Shown here one piece after another: positions 1 through 10,122 of a DNA stretch of 64,000 bases. The stretch spans positions 1-64,000 of the forward strand of contig CAYRYU010000033.1 in the NCBI GenBank assembly GCA_964428355.1, in the 5' to 3' direction. The DNA comes from CAYRYU01 sp964428355. Lineage in GTDB: Bacteria > Muiribacteriota > Ozemobacteria > Ozemobacterales > Ozemobacteraceae. The position numbers and the translations under genes are program-made. The notes beneath the pieces were generated by a model. The model had not been told where the DNA came from, ran no database searches, and saw nothing but the letters and a program-made list of their open reading frames with translations. Within the stretch, counting starts at the first letter, position 1. Every line of letters starts with the position of its first letter.

Positions 1-2594
1 GGGCTCTTTCGGCCCAGACTCCCGATCTGTTCTCCACCCACAAGGTCCAGATAGAGCATACCGTCAACGGAGCGACCAACATCGGAATCGCCCCCCTGCT
101 TTCCACGAACACCAGCCCAGGAACCCCAACCGTGGGCGATGCCAACACCGAGCACGACGCCGGCGGACGCGGAGCGTTCGTGCCGGTTGCACCCTGGGAG
201 CGAATTCCCCAGGCGAAGTTCACCCCCTTCAAGTATTCCCCCAAACTGCTTCACAGCTTCGACCTCTCGGGAAACGGCAATGACAACACAGCCGTTGTCT
301 ACTCGCGGGACTGCACCGACCCGATCCTCTACATCCTCGATGACGACAACAATTGCATCTGGATCCAGCGGACCGGCAAGTCCAGCCCATGCAAGATCCA
401 GCTTCCCACGATCGATTACCTCGACAACGTCCTGGCGATCGCGCACGACGGTCAGAAGCTGTTCTTCGCGGGAACCGACGGGGTTCCCAAACACTACGTT
501 TTCATCGTCGACATCGCAATGCCAACCACGTTCGCTTTCGGCTCCACCATCGATGTCAGTTCAACCGACGCCGCTGGAGGAGACGGTTTCGGGAGCATCA
601 TCGGACGTATCGACATGGGAGCCCCCATCAAGTGCCTCGCCACCCGCCCGTTCGGGGGAACCCACGACGGCGACCGGTATGAGATCGTTAAGGACATGGA
701 TCTCAACGTGGCCAACCTCAACATCGCCGCGGTCAGCAACGGAGGCATATTCATCATGGGAGGCGCAGAAGACGGCGACGGCTCGCCGCGCAAGAACGTC
801 TACAAGTTCAACCCTATCACCGGGGCTTTCAGCGACCTGGGCGTCAAGATGAACAAGACCGTCCGCAACCATTCGGTCATTCCCTTCGAAGACCAGCTGA
901 TCGCCTTCAACGGATACGATGGTTCCGATCAGACTGATTGGGTCCAAACCTACAACCCGAAAAGCGGCGCGATACTCACCTCCACCGATCCGATTCCCTC
1001 AGGGGTGGTTGAAGAGATTCGCGTGACCCATGCCATGACCGCTGCCAACGCCCCTTCTTCGGCAGTGATCACCTCCTCATCTAGTGGATACACCGGAGAT
1101 GAGCATTGGAGAGCATGGGATCATATCGCCCAACCAACCTCGGATCCAGGTCGGTTTGGTGTCAACAACAATTCGGCTATCTGGACCCAATACGACGCCG
1201 GCCACCCGGATCTTGCATTCATATGCAATAAGATCATCCTTGACAACTGGTCCGCAAATTCCAACTCCGGTGCCCGCGACTGGACTCTCAAGGGAGGCGC
1301 AACCCTCCTTTGTTCAAACACCGGGCAAACTGATTGTCAACGTGTGACGAAAACTTTCAGCAACCCACCTCCCTCCCAGACGTACCGCGTTGATTCATCA
1401 GCAAATTCTGGAAACACTAGTTGGCATGTAATCACCGAGGTCGAGCTTTACTGTACGGGGGTGACCAACGTCACTCCCGACATGACAGGGCAGGCCCTTC
1501 CCGCCCCTTTCACAGTGACACACGACGCATGCGACGGAACCGATGAAGGTTGGAAAGCCTTTGACAGAGACACTTCTACCACATGGACATCAAGTGACAA
1601 CGTCGTGGGTCATTCGATAACGATCTTCATGGGGGTGGACACGATTGTCGATATCATCCGCATGCAGGCGAATGTTGCCTTCGGGAACAACAACAGGGTT
1701 GTCACGGGTTTCACCTTTTGGGGAAGCCATGACGGATCAGCCTGGGACATTTTGAAAATCGTGACTGCTGCACCGGTCAACAACCTTGTGAACAACTACT
1801 TCTTCACCAACTCGGTTGCGTACAAGTATTACAAGTTGACCGTGAATTCCCACAACGGCGGGCCAAAGTACAACATTGACGAGCTTCAATTGTACAGCAC
1901 CCAGGGTGGCCCGTTGACCGATCCGACCGTCCCCCACATGTTGAAGACGAGCAACGACGACCACACAGCCAATTCCTGGGAGCGGAACGCCGCCTGCCTC
2001 ACCCCCTACGGTCCGATCTTCTCGGGTGGAACGACCGACGGTTCGACGGTTTCCGACAAGACCTGCGTCTACTGGCCTCACGGACTGGACAAATACGACG
2101 CCACGGCCCCCCGCTGGGGAATCAGCCGGAACCTTCCCGCCATGCCCGGGCCCAGGGTCGACCACTGCCTCGTCTGGCACAAGGGGTACCTCTACCGCAT
2201 CGGCGGCTCGTCCACGGTCGGAGGAACCCCCCTCGCTTCGTATGACAGGTTCAACTTCTCCACGAACAACTGGGCACCCCAATCCGTGTCGGGAGCACAG
2301 GCGACAGCTCTGCAGCGCCGCAAGGCCGCTGCCTGCTCCTTCGGGGACGAGATCTTCGTCTTCGGCGGATTCAACAGTTCGAACGCGGTCACCTCAACCG
2401 CCGCGGCCTGGAACCCGGACACCGGAAACGTCCGCACCCTCCGGAGCATAGAGGACACATCCGATGGGAGCAGCGATACCAAGCGCCCGATCAGCATTTC
2501 CGCGGTCCCCTGCGGGCCCTTCATCTACCTGATCGGAGGATCGAGCGGAGAAACCATCGGGGGCGGCGAGGACATCGTGAGATACTGCCCCTGA
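1..2594 (+). CDS. Kelch-repeat protein with two discoidin (F5/8 type C)-like domains, 5' truncated
   Basis: The reading frame is open from base 3, so the start lies upstream of the window and only the last ~863 residues are seen. Kelch-type beta-propeller blades, with GG pairs followed by aromatic residues, lie at about 690-1000 and again at 2110-2590 (for example GGIFIMGG, IFVFGGF and FIYLIGG). Two discoidin-like segments sit between them at about 1020-1460 and 1490-1905. The second has the typical WKAFDRDTSTTW and ELQLYS pattern. So a propeller is interrupted by two beta-sandwich modules. Such proteins are usually exported and bind glycans or surfaces, but the signal peptide would be off the window. 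The specific ligand is unknown. Confidence 0.8.
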   Translation, partial: ALSAQTPDLFSTHKVQIEHTVNGATNIGIAPLLSTNTSPGTPTVGDANTEHDAGGRGAFVPVAPWERIPQAKFTPFKYSPKLLHSFDLSGNGNDNTAVVYSRDCTDPILYILDDDNNCIWIQRTGKSSPCKIQLPTIDYLDNVLAIAHDGQKLFFAGTDGVPKHYVFIVDIAMPTTFAFGSTIDVSSTDAAGGDGFGSIIGRIDMGAPIKCLATRPFGGTHDGDRYEIVKDMDLNVANLNIAAVSNGGIFIMGGAEDGDGSPRKNVYKFNPITGAFSDLGVKMNKTVRNHSVIPFEDQLIAFNGYDGSDQTDWVQTYNPKSGAILTSTDPIPSGVVEEIRVTHAMTAANAPSSAVITSSSSGYTGDEHWRAWDHIAQPTSDPGRFGVNNNSAIWTQYDAGHPDLAFICNKIILDNWSANSNSGARDWTLKGGATLLCSNTGQTDCQRVTKTFSNPPPSQTYRVDSSANSGNTSWHVITEVELYCTGVTNVTPDMTGQALPAPFTVTHDACDGTDEGWKAFDRDTSTTWTSSDNVVGHSITIFMGVDTIVDIIRMQANVAFGNNNRVVTGFTFWGSHDGSAWDILKIVTAAPVNNLVNNYFFTNSVAYKYYKLTVNSHNGGPKYNIDELQLYSTQGGPLTDPTVPHMLKTSNDDHTANSWERNAACLTPYGPIFSGGTTDGSTVSDKTCVYWPHGLDKYDATAPRWGISRNLPAMPGPRVDHCLVWHKGYLYRIGGSSTVGGTPLASYDRFNFSTNNWAPQSVSGAQATALQRRKAAACSFGDEIFVFGGFNSSNAVTSTAAAWNPDTGNVRTLRSIEDTSDGSSDTKRPISISAVPCGPFIYLIGGSSGETIGGGEDIVRYCP

Positions 2595-2686
2595 TTTTTG
2601 GCCCCACAATGGGTGTTTTCTTTTCGGGGGGATTGAATTAGAATCGAGATATACGCCTAATCCCTTCCGGAATTGGAGAACTCGAA

Positions 2687-3439
2687 ATGAAACCCCGTGT
2701 CTTTCCCGGCCCAGTCGTCTGCATCGCACTCCTCATCGGATTCTCTTGGGCACTGGCCCTCCCCGGGTTCGCCGGTGAAAACCCGCTCAAGGCGCTCAAG
2801 AAGCTCCTCGAGGAAAAGCTCAAGGAGACGGTGAAGGAGAAAATCTCGACGCAGCTTATCAAATACGACAAAAGCACGCATACGATCGCCTTTTCACCGG
2901 TCATCCTCCAGGTCGCGGGCGAGCTTGCCAAAAGGCAGCTTTCCTTCCTCAAGGAGTTCAAGGTTTCGGCGGAGGGGAATTCGCTGAATCTCGACATGGC
3001 GACCACGGGCGGAAGCACGCTCAAAGCCAGCATTATCCCTCAGGCCATCGAGGTCTCGGTCAAGGAAATGATCATCAAGGGCCGCGCCCCGGCCGGGTTC
3101 GCCCTCGGGGCGGGGGAATCGGTCGATACCTCCCAGAACCTGAAAGACTCGATTTCGGGTCTTTTCGACACCATCCTCGGGGTCAGCGAAAAGATCGGGA
3201 CCGTCATGAAACACTTCAAGGTCGAGGGCGACACCTTCCAGATCATCCGACCCCTCAAAGCGTCCTCCCTCAGCCGGATATTCGACAAGAACGAGGAACT
3301 CGCCAGCATGACGACCCAGGTCCTCCCTCTCACCGTCGATAACGGCTGGCTGTCCCTCAGCCTCGGCTCGATCGACCCCGCCGAGAGCGTCACGAAAATC
3401 GTGATCGATCTCCTCCTGATGAAACTCAAGAAGGATTGA
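2687..3439 (+). CDS. Small exported protein of unknown function
   Basis: This gene encodes 250 residues. The N-terminus is a clear signal peptide: a basic start, then the hydrophobic stretch CIALLIGFSWALALPGFAG, with likely cleavage after FAG. The mature part begins with an amphipathic Lys/Glu-rich helix (LKALKKLLEEKLKETVKEK). A mixed alpha/beta region without cysteines or recognisable catalytic motifs follows. It may be a lipid-binding or DUF2993-like fold, but that is only an impression. The stop is 17 bp upstream of the preferred start of the first cyclase gene, so the genes may be co-transcribed and this could be an accessory periplasmic protein of that system. I do not recognise the family. 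Confidence 0.75.
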   Translation: MKPRVFPGPVVCIALLIGFSWALALPGFAGENPLKALKKLLEEKLKETVKEKISTQLIKYDKSTHTIAFSPVILQVAGELAKRQLSFLKEFKVSAEGNSLNLDMATTGGSTLKASIIPQAIEVSVKEMIIKGRAPAGFALGAGESVDTSQNLKDSISGLFDTILGVSEKIGTVMKHFKVEGDTFQIIRPLKASSLSRIFDKNEELASMTTQVLPLTVDNGWLSLSLGSIDPAESVTKIVIDLLLMKLKKD

Positions 3440-3456
3440 CCGCGGCGGGGAGGTCC

Positions 3457-6422
3457 ATGCCAAGCGCTCCCAGTCCCTCCGGGCGTCCGCGAGGAAAGCA
3501 GGGGGAAAACCAGGTTTCCGGGATCCTCGTGATCCTCGGAAATCTCGTCGTTCCCCTTTTGTTGAGCGGGGTTTTCCTCGCGATCTTGAACTGGGCCATG
3601 AACCTTCGTGCCGATCTCCAGACCAGGCGCATCAAGAGCGCGATCGAAAACAAGTTCCAGCGAAGGTTCAGCGAATTCCGCCAGTTCTCGACCTACGTGG
3701 AGCAGGTCGAGCAGAGGAACGCCGAGTTCAAGCTGCGAATCGCCACCGCCATCCGGCGTGGAAAGCTCAAAATCCCATCACTGGGTACCGACGGGAGCTG
3801 GACTCCCACTACCCCCCGGAAGGCGGGCGGACCCGGATCCCCGACCTACCCGGGTTCGGTGATTTCCCGGTGTTTCAAAAGGGCCTTCGGCCCCGAGTTC
3901 CTTCCGAAGGGTACTTCCCTCTTCGGCTTCGCCCTGGAGCCGGGCTTCAAGTCCATTCCCATCGAGGGGGAGTATTTCGATTCCTCCGCAGGGAAATTGA
4001 GGTTGTACAAAGAGGCGTTTTCGATCGCGGCCAGGGCACACTCCGGGGAAACCATCTCTCTTTCCGAGCGCAACCTATTGGAACAGAGACTGGGGCAATT
4101 TCTCGGCGGGGAGTACAAGAACCTTTACCGCTTCGACCTTCTCGTACACGATCGAAAGGGAAGGCTGACGCCCGGTTACTCCCTGGAAAAGCAGAACTTC
4201 TTCCTGCTCGACACCTTCGATATCACGAGTCCCGGAACGAGGAAATCACGTCCGTTGTTCATCTACATCATCACCTTTCCGTGGAGTCTCCAAGCCCCCG
4301 TCAGGGAACAGCTCCGAACTTCCCTCAACAAGGTTTTCGACGGTCGGGACGGGTTGTCCGGGTTCTGTCTCCCTCTGGAAAGTTTCAGGAGAAAGGCGAT
4401 CCTCCCAAAAGGAATCGACCGGACGTTCTGGCGGGATCTTCGGGAGTATCTGAAGAAGCCTGAGGAAAAAGGCTTTTCGCCGGTCCCGCCACCCCAGACC
4501 CCGACGATGGTTTCCCTGAAGAGCGGGGATTNNNNNNNNNNNNNNNNNNNNNNNNNNNNNNNNNNNNNNNNNNNNNNNNNNNNNNNNNNNNNNNNNNNNN
4601 NNNNNNNNNNNNNNNNNNNNNNNNNNNNNNNCTCCAGGTCGAATCGGAGGGGTTCAACAACCGACGACAGGCGGTCCGGGAGGCTGAAAGGAAACTCGAG
4701 GAGATCGACGCTGCCCAGACAGCCCTTTTCTCGAACTTCGTGGAGGAAGCCAAGAAACTTTGCGCGAGCCAGACATGGGTGAGCCTTATGGTGTCCTCCC
4801 ACCCCGCCGCCGCTTCAGAAGCGGCGCGAATCGGGTCTTCCTGGTTCGGCCGGCTTGCCCACGGTGTCAAGCTGGAAAAGATGTCCTGGCTCCGGCTGAC
4901 GGACGACGGTATCGTGGACCAGGCTTTTTCCTTTTCGGGAAAACCCAAGAGCGATGAGGAGGTTCTGACCTACTTCATGGCCTACAGGGGGTTCGATTAT
5001 CTGGATCCCACCCTTCAGGTCGTGACCAAGAAGGTGGGGGACTTCCAGCGGATGTCGACCAAACGGGCACTCCAGTTCTTCGAATCCATCGTGGGAACGA
5101 ATTTCATGGCAACCTGGCTCGTGAACCGGGGCCATGGGGAGATCCTCCACACCGTCGACGGCCAGTATTTCACCTTCCACGACGTGCTGACCAAAAACGG
5201 TAAGCCCCAGGCCTGGGCCTTCCTCCAGACCAGGCCCATGGAGCTTTTCGAGGAGTATCTCCGGGGCGTCATCGCGCGGATGAACGCGGGACTTTCCGTC
5301 GGGGGGACCGCCGATGAGGACGGTTCGAACTTTGCCACAAGCCGCATCGTCTCCGGCAGCCAGGTCCGCCTCGAGCCCCCGCCCTCAAACAGCAACTTCT
5401 GGAGGGGAAACCGCCTCCTGGAAAAGGAGATGGAGGCCGCAGGAAGAAGCGGTGAGAACCTCGTCACCCTCACCGACGACTTCGCCACGATCGCCCACCC
5501 CTGCGCCAAAATGCCCGGTTTCACGGTCGGGAGCCAGGTCAGCTTTTTCAAGATCAATGAAAGGGCAAAACGGCAGTATTCCAACCTGGTTGCCCTCGCC
5601 CTCTTCCTTGGGCTGCTCCTTCTGGTCTTCAGCGAGACGATCTCCCATTACCTCGTCAACCCCATCCTGAACGTCGGATTCCTCCTGGGAAAGGTGGCCG
5701 AGGGAGACCTCGGGGTCAGAATCAACCTGGACCGGAACGATGAACTCGGCGAAATGACCCGGGCGTTCGACCTGATGATCAAGGGGCTCGAGGAACGAAG
5801 GAAGCTGGGAACCTTCGTTTCCCGCGAACTCGACGCCTCGGCCTCGAAATACCTCGAGAAGAAGGAGAGGAAGCGCGAGGAGGTTCTCGGGGCAATACTC
5901 GTTTCCGACATTCGCGGATTCACGACCATATCGGAAGACCAGCCGGGGAAGGACGTCTTCCAGATGCTTAACGCCCATTTCGAGACGATGGTGAAGGAGA
6001 TCCAGAAATACCACGGCTGGATCGACAAGTTCATCGGAGACGCCGTCGTGGCGGTCTTCCACGACGAGGAAGGGGTGAACGCCTGCGAAAAGGCCGTTCA
6101 GGCTGCGGTTGGAATGATGAAGGCACATGAAAAGAGCAACCGTGCACGAATCGAGCAACGGAAGTTCGGATTCGACATCGGAATCGGGATCGACTTCGGA
6201 GTCATCCGGATCGGGATCATCCGTTCGAAGGGGCGGAACGAGCTCACCGTTGTCGGAGACCCGAGAGATTTCGCCGAGGAGCTCGAAGGGGCCTCGAAAA
6301 AGGGCCAGTTCACCAGGATCATCGCCTCCCCGACGGTTGCGGCATCCGTCACGGGTTGGATTTTCCAGAGGATCAAGGGTTACCCCGCCTTCGAACTCAA
6401 GGATCTGGAGCCGGAGAAATGA
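3457..6422 (+). CDS. Membrane class III adenylate cyclase, C1-like subunit (interrupted by assembly gap)
   Basis: The gene is read in one frame up to the N-gap at 4532-4631 and in another after it, so gap length is unknown and the protein is incomplete. ATG 3457 has GGGGAGG just upstream and is preferred over TTG 3436. A transmembrane helix lies at residues ~20-47. A large extracytoplasmic sensor region follows, then a second helix at ~5583-5660, a HAMP domain and an S-helix-like linker. The class III cyclase domain spans ~5880-6410. Both metal-binding aspartates are present (VSDIRGFT, codon 5907; GDAVVAVF, codon 6039). The transition-state Asn and Arg are replaced by Asp (codon 6267) and Glu (codon 6279) in GDPRDFAEELE. 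This matches the half-site arrangement of mammalian C1 domains. The gene overlaps the next by ATGA. Confidence 0.85.
4532..4631. other. Assembly gap (100 N), genuine missing sequence
   Basis: One hundred Ns lie inside the first cyclase gene. The sequences on the two sides share no overlap, unlike the gaps at 25.8 and 29.7 kb. The reading frame changes across it, so the true length is not 100 bp unless the gene is frameshifted; an in-frame fill needs a length of 3n+2. Confidence 0.95.
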
Positions 6423-9418
6423 AGAGCGCACTGATCCGTTTCTTGATCTTCATCTCCTTCGCTGGCCTGCCGATCGCACTTTTCTTCTACGATGCCCACC
6501 TTGCCGGCTCGATCGCGGCAGAAAAGGAGCTCGACAACCTCCGCGAACAGGCCCGGGGCCAGATCGAGAATCTGCGCCGTTCCGGCTCCCCCGAGGGCCA
6601 GCTGATGGATGCATTCCACAGATTCCTGATCCGGACCGCCAAGCTTGGAAGCTGGCTGGGAGGGGACACCGTCGAGGGGGGGATCCGGAAACTCTACAAG
6701 AAGATGCTCGCCAACACCCTTCCCCCGCACGACCTGGCCGTCGTCAGGGTCGGAGACGACCATGTGAAGGTCCTTTTCTTCGTTTCCCAGAACCTGGGTT
6801 CGACCCCGCAACTCGCGACGACTTTCGCCACAGCCGCCGTAAGGGGGAAGCCCAAATCAGCGTTCAACCTCCTTTCAAAGCGTCTGGCAGACATCCTTTA
6901 CTGCCCGTTTTCCGAAGAGGTTCTCCAACTCCTGATCCCCGGTTGGCGGGGAACGGTCCAGGCCGTCTTCGACGTGTCCCGGACCCGGGCCATCTTCTGG
7001 GATTCGATCAAGCCAACGGGGGAAAGCTTCCAGATAGTGGTTCTCAGCTTCTTCGAATTCCGCAAGGCCCTGCGGGACGAAAGATTCGCGCTCGACCTGT
7101 TCCTCCAGAGCGGAGATTCCATGGAGGAAAACTCGGAATTCGGGGTCGCGCTGATTCCGAGCGAAGCCGGGTCCCCGCTGTTCTCGAAATTCGTCGAGTC
7201 GCGGCCCGCTCTCCTGGCCCACCTTCAGGATGCCGCCAGGGGGGCTGTCACCCTTCCCGAGGAGGAGTTGTTGGGCGACCTTGTTCTTTTCAAGGGAGAC
7301 AACCTGATCGGAAAGGACTACTTCCCGGTCTTCGCCTACAATCTCCGGACCCGGCTCCCCCAACCATCCCGCATGGAAAAGGGCTTGCAGGCGGCACTCG
7401 GGCTGATGACCCTCCTCGCCCTTGGATTCGCCGGAAAAAGGGTCCTCGAAACCAGCGGCCTTCCCTTCGGGGTCGGCCCGGGGATATTCCTGACCTTCGT
7501 CCTGGTAGCCCTTCTCCCGATCGTGATCGCGAGCGCGGTCTTCCGGGGGACCATGTTCCAACAGGAACGGACCGAACGGGGAAAGATATCCGAAAAGCTC
7601 CACAACGACCTGGTCCAGATAGATGAAGGCTTCTCGTATGCCCATTCCAGGTTCCGCAGCGGTATCCGCAGATCGGTCCTGAAGCCCGATTTCCACGAAA
7701 AGCTCAAGACCATGGAGGCCGAGAAGACCGGGGCAACCCTCGCCGGATGCGGAAAAGAGGTTCTGAAGGCGGTGGGAATAGAAACCGCTTTCACCACGGT
7801 CCCAGGGGAACGTGCAAAGCTCAAACCGGACGGATCGGAACGGGATCTGAGGGACATCTTCCATCTCATCGGGATGATGGGCGGCAACAATCTCCGCAAG
7901 AGCTGGCCCCCAATTCTTGCCGAGGATGATGAACCCTCGTCGACGAACTCGCTGATGGGTAAAAAAGACGAGCTTTTGGAGTTCTTTTCCTACCTGAACC
8001 GGAAAATCCTTGCGAAAATGGAGGAGACTTTCGAGAAAAAAGGACCCCGGAACAAGGACTCAAAGATGGGTTTCGCCAAAGAAACCCTCGAAGGCATGAA
8101 ACATGACGAGATGTTCAATTCCTTCTCAACGATAGGCGGAACCGGGCTCTTCCTTTCCGTGATCTATTCCCCTGAAAAGGAGACCGAGTTCAAGCTCTCC
8201 ACAGGAAAAACCTTCATACTCCAGACCATGATATTCATCGGGAAGCAGTTGACCAACGCCATCCTCTGGGTCTGGTCCGATGTCGCGATCGAGGAGGCCT
8301 ACCTTCGCGACCTTTTGAAGGGGGCAGAGGAAACGTTCGGCATCATGAAGAAGGAGATCGGCCGGGATTGCGCAATACCACGCCCCATCGAGAAGCAGTC
8401 CCCGCTTCACGACCTCCTGGGCAAGGTCGAGCGGACCGGGGTCGGGGTCCGAACCCAATCGGAAAAAGGGGACCTGGTCATGGAAGCCTTGCCCGCCGCC
8501 CAGATCCCGAGCTTCATCCTGGCGGGTTCCCGGGACGCCACGCAGGTGACAAAAGCAAGCGAATGGAACCAGTATCTCTTCCGGGGAGGAATGATCAGCC
8601 TCCTCGCTCTCGCGGCCATAATCGCCATCCTGGGAACCGCATATTTCATCACACCGCTGCAGGAAATTCTCGAAAAGATGTCGGCCATCGACAACCGTAG
8701 ATACGACGTCAACCTCGACGAATCCCGCCCGGACGAGTTCGGGGTTCTTGCCAAGGCTTTCAACCACATGGTCAAAGGGTTGCGGGAGGGTCAGCTCCTG
8801 AGGAAGTTCGTCTCGACCTCCGTCAGGAAGGCCGTCAGAGACGATTCCACAGGGACCGATTCCCACCAGGGCATTCCCAAGAAGATCACGGCCCTGTTTT
8901 CCGCTCTCCACAAGTTCAACAAATTCGCCAGCGTCCACACCCCGGCGGAGGTGTTCACCGCCCTCGAATCGCACCTCCAGGCCGTCAACAATGCCTCGGA
9001 AAGACACGGGGGAGAGATCGACAAGATCATGGGCGAGAAGATCCTTCTCGTTTTCTACCACGACGACTTCCCAAACGACCGGGAAGCCTCGCTCGCAGCC
9101 CTGAACTGCGCCCGCGATATCGCGGCGTCGATGGAGCGCTCCGGCCCCGTCCCCGTCAGCGTCGGGATCAACAGCGGAACCGCAATTTCGGGAATACTCG
9201 GAGTCCGGTCGGTCAGGGTCGATTTCACCGTCATCGGGGATGCGGTGAATCTCGCCGCCCGCCTTTGCGCGGTTGCCCACGGGATCGAGGGAAACAGGGT
9301 GGTCATTTCCGGAGAAACGCTCCAGAACACCCAGGAGGCGGTCAAGACCGAAAAACTCCCGGTGACCCAGGTAAAAGGGAAAACCCAGACCGTCGAGGCC
9401 TTCCAGGTCCTGGCCTGA
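6419..9418 (+). CDS. Membrane class III adenylate cyclase, C2-like subunit
   Basis: The product has 999 residues. ATG 6419 overlaps the upstream stop (ATGA), implying translational coupling. The first hydrophobic helix is at residues 4-24. Two further helices lie at ~321-340 and ~355-376, and a fourth at ~724-743 leads into a HAMP domain. The cyclase domain occupies ~820-999. It keeps the residues of the substrate and transition-state half-site: Lys869 and Thr937 (adenine recognition) and Asn944 and Arg948 in GDAVNLAARL. Both metal-binding aspartates are lost: Ala829 in LFSALHKFN and Glu873 in IMGEKILLVF. This is the exact complement of its upstream neighbour, so I infer that the two pair like mammalian C1/C2. 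The long region between helices 3 and 4 is a probable extracytoplasmic sensor of unrecognised type. Confidence 0.88.
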   Translation: MKSALIRFLIFISFAGLPIALFFYDAHLAGSIAAEKELDNLREQARGQIENLRRSGSPEGQLMDAFHRFLIRTAKLGSWLGGDTVEGGIRKLYKKMLANTLPPHDLAVVRVGDDHVKVLFFVSQNLGSTPQLATTFATAAVRGKPKSAFNLLSKRLADILYCPFSEEVLQLLIPGWRGTVQAVFDVSRTRAIFWDSIKPTGESFQIVVLSFFEFRKALRDERFALDLFLQSGDSMEENSEFGVALIPSEAGSPLFSKFVESRPALLAHLQDAARGAVTLPEEELLGDLVLFKGDNLIGKDYFPVFAYNLRTRLPQPSRMEKGLQAALGLMTLLALGFAGKRVLETSGLPFGVGPGIFLTFVLVALLPIVIASAVFRGTMFQQERTERGKISEKLHNDLVQIDEGFSYAHSRFRSGIRRSVLKPDFHEKLKTMEAEKTGATLAGCGKEVLKAVGIETAFTTVPGERAKLKPDGSERDLRDIFHLIGMMGGNNLRKSWPPILAEDDEPSSTNSLMGKKDELLEFFSYLNRKILAKMEETFEKKGPRNKDSKMGFAKETLEGMKHDEMFNSFSTIGGTGLFLSVIYSPEKETEFKLSTGKTFILQTMIFIGKQLTNAILWVWSDVAIEEAYLRDLLKGAEETFGIMKKEIGRDCAIPRPIEKQSPLHDLLGKVERTGVGVRTQSEKGDLVMEALPAAQIPSFILAGSRDATQVTKASEWNQYLFRGGMISLLALAAIIAILGTAYFITPLQEILEKMSAIDNRRYDVNLDESRPDEFGVLAKAFNHMVKGLREGQLLRKFVSTSVRKAVRDDSTGTDSHQGIPKKITALFSALHKFNKFASVHTPAEVFTALESHLQAVNNASERHGGEIDKIMGEKILLVFYHDDFPNDREASLAALNCARDIAASMERSGPVPVSVGINSGTAISGILGVRSVRVDFTVIGDAVNLAARLCAVAHGIEGNRVVISGETLQNTQEAVKTEKLPVTQVKGKTQTVEAFQVLA

Positions 9419-9511
9419 GCGCTCCGACTCTCGAACACTGCTACTCCCTGCACCGGTTCCAGGAGGAGCCGTTCTTCCGGGCCCTTCTGGAGTCGCTTCC
9501 CAAGGCTTGAC

Positions 9512-10105
9512 TCAGGAACCCCCAATGCCCGGGGGCTGAAGGGGAAGAGATGATGCGGGAGGCTTTTTTTTCAACTTGAAAGGTTCGGGCGGCCCGCTGA
9601 AATGTTCCGCCAGATCGAGCATGGCATTGATGTCGTGGATCGCGTCCTCCGGGCGATAGCCACCGTTGATGTCAACCAGTTTGAGGAGGCGGAAAACCTG
9701 GCGCGTCATCTCGAACTCGAAAAACGGTGAAAGGGTCCAGAGCTTCTCCTTGACGCCGCCGGAGACGACCTCCCCGATCTCCCCGGGAGGGACGAACTGG
9801 GTGAAATAGACCGAGTCGAACCGGGCATCCCCCGTCGGAACGTTTCCGAAAAGCCGGAGGAAGGAAAGGAATCGGAAATAGAGGCTCCAGGCCCGAACCA
9901 GCAGGAATCTCGGGGGAACCCGATAGACGACGAAATGGAGCTCCTCCATAATGACGAAATCGAGTTTCACGTATGCCCCGCGGGTGAGGAGATCGATATG
10001 GGGAAGACCGTATTGGCAGCCGAAATCCCAGGGGGAGAGGTCCTCATCGACGATGGTCCCCCCGGATCTCCGTTTGACCTCGTCAAGGAAACCGGAGGCA
10101 TCCAC
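9512..10105 (-). CDS. Hypothetical protein, tandem paralogue A
   Basis: This 197-residue protein most likely starts at GTG 10105, because its N-terminus (MDASGFLDEVKRRSGGTI) then aligns without gaps to that of the neighbour at 10123-10668 (MNPKEFLEEVKKSVGGNI). The shared core includes LDF-I-EELHF-V, PPR-L-VRAW, RFLSFLRL, VPTGD-RFD and LSPF-EFE. There is no signal peptide or transmembrane segment. The C-terminus is Pro/Lys-rich and not shared. The family is not recognised. The gene follows its paralogue by 17 bp and the two are probably co-transcribed with the BtpA-like gene. It is convergent to the cyclase gene. Confidence 0.75.
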   Translation of the reverse strand: MDASGFLDEVKRRSGGTIVDEDLSPWDFGCQYGLPHIDLLTRGAYVKLDFVIMEELHFVVYRVPPRFLLVRAWSLYFRFLSFLRLFGNVPTGDARFDSVYFTQFVPPGEIGEVVSGGVKEKLWTLSPFFEFEMTRQVFRLLKLVDINGGYRPEDAIHDINAMLDLAEHFSGPPEPFKLKKKPPASSLPLQPPGIGGS

Positions 10106-10122
10106 CTCTTCCGCCCCCCTCG

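Noticed and set aside
5385..6431. Antisense ORF of 348 residues opposite the first cyclase
   Set aside because: Low-complexity, acidic shadow translation of the cyclase region; the + strand product has clear domains.
8126..9280. Long antisense ORF opposite the second cyclase
   Set aside because: It is a shadow of the high-GC coding strand with no family features and no ribosome-binding site.
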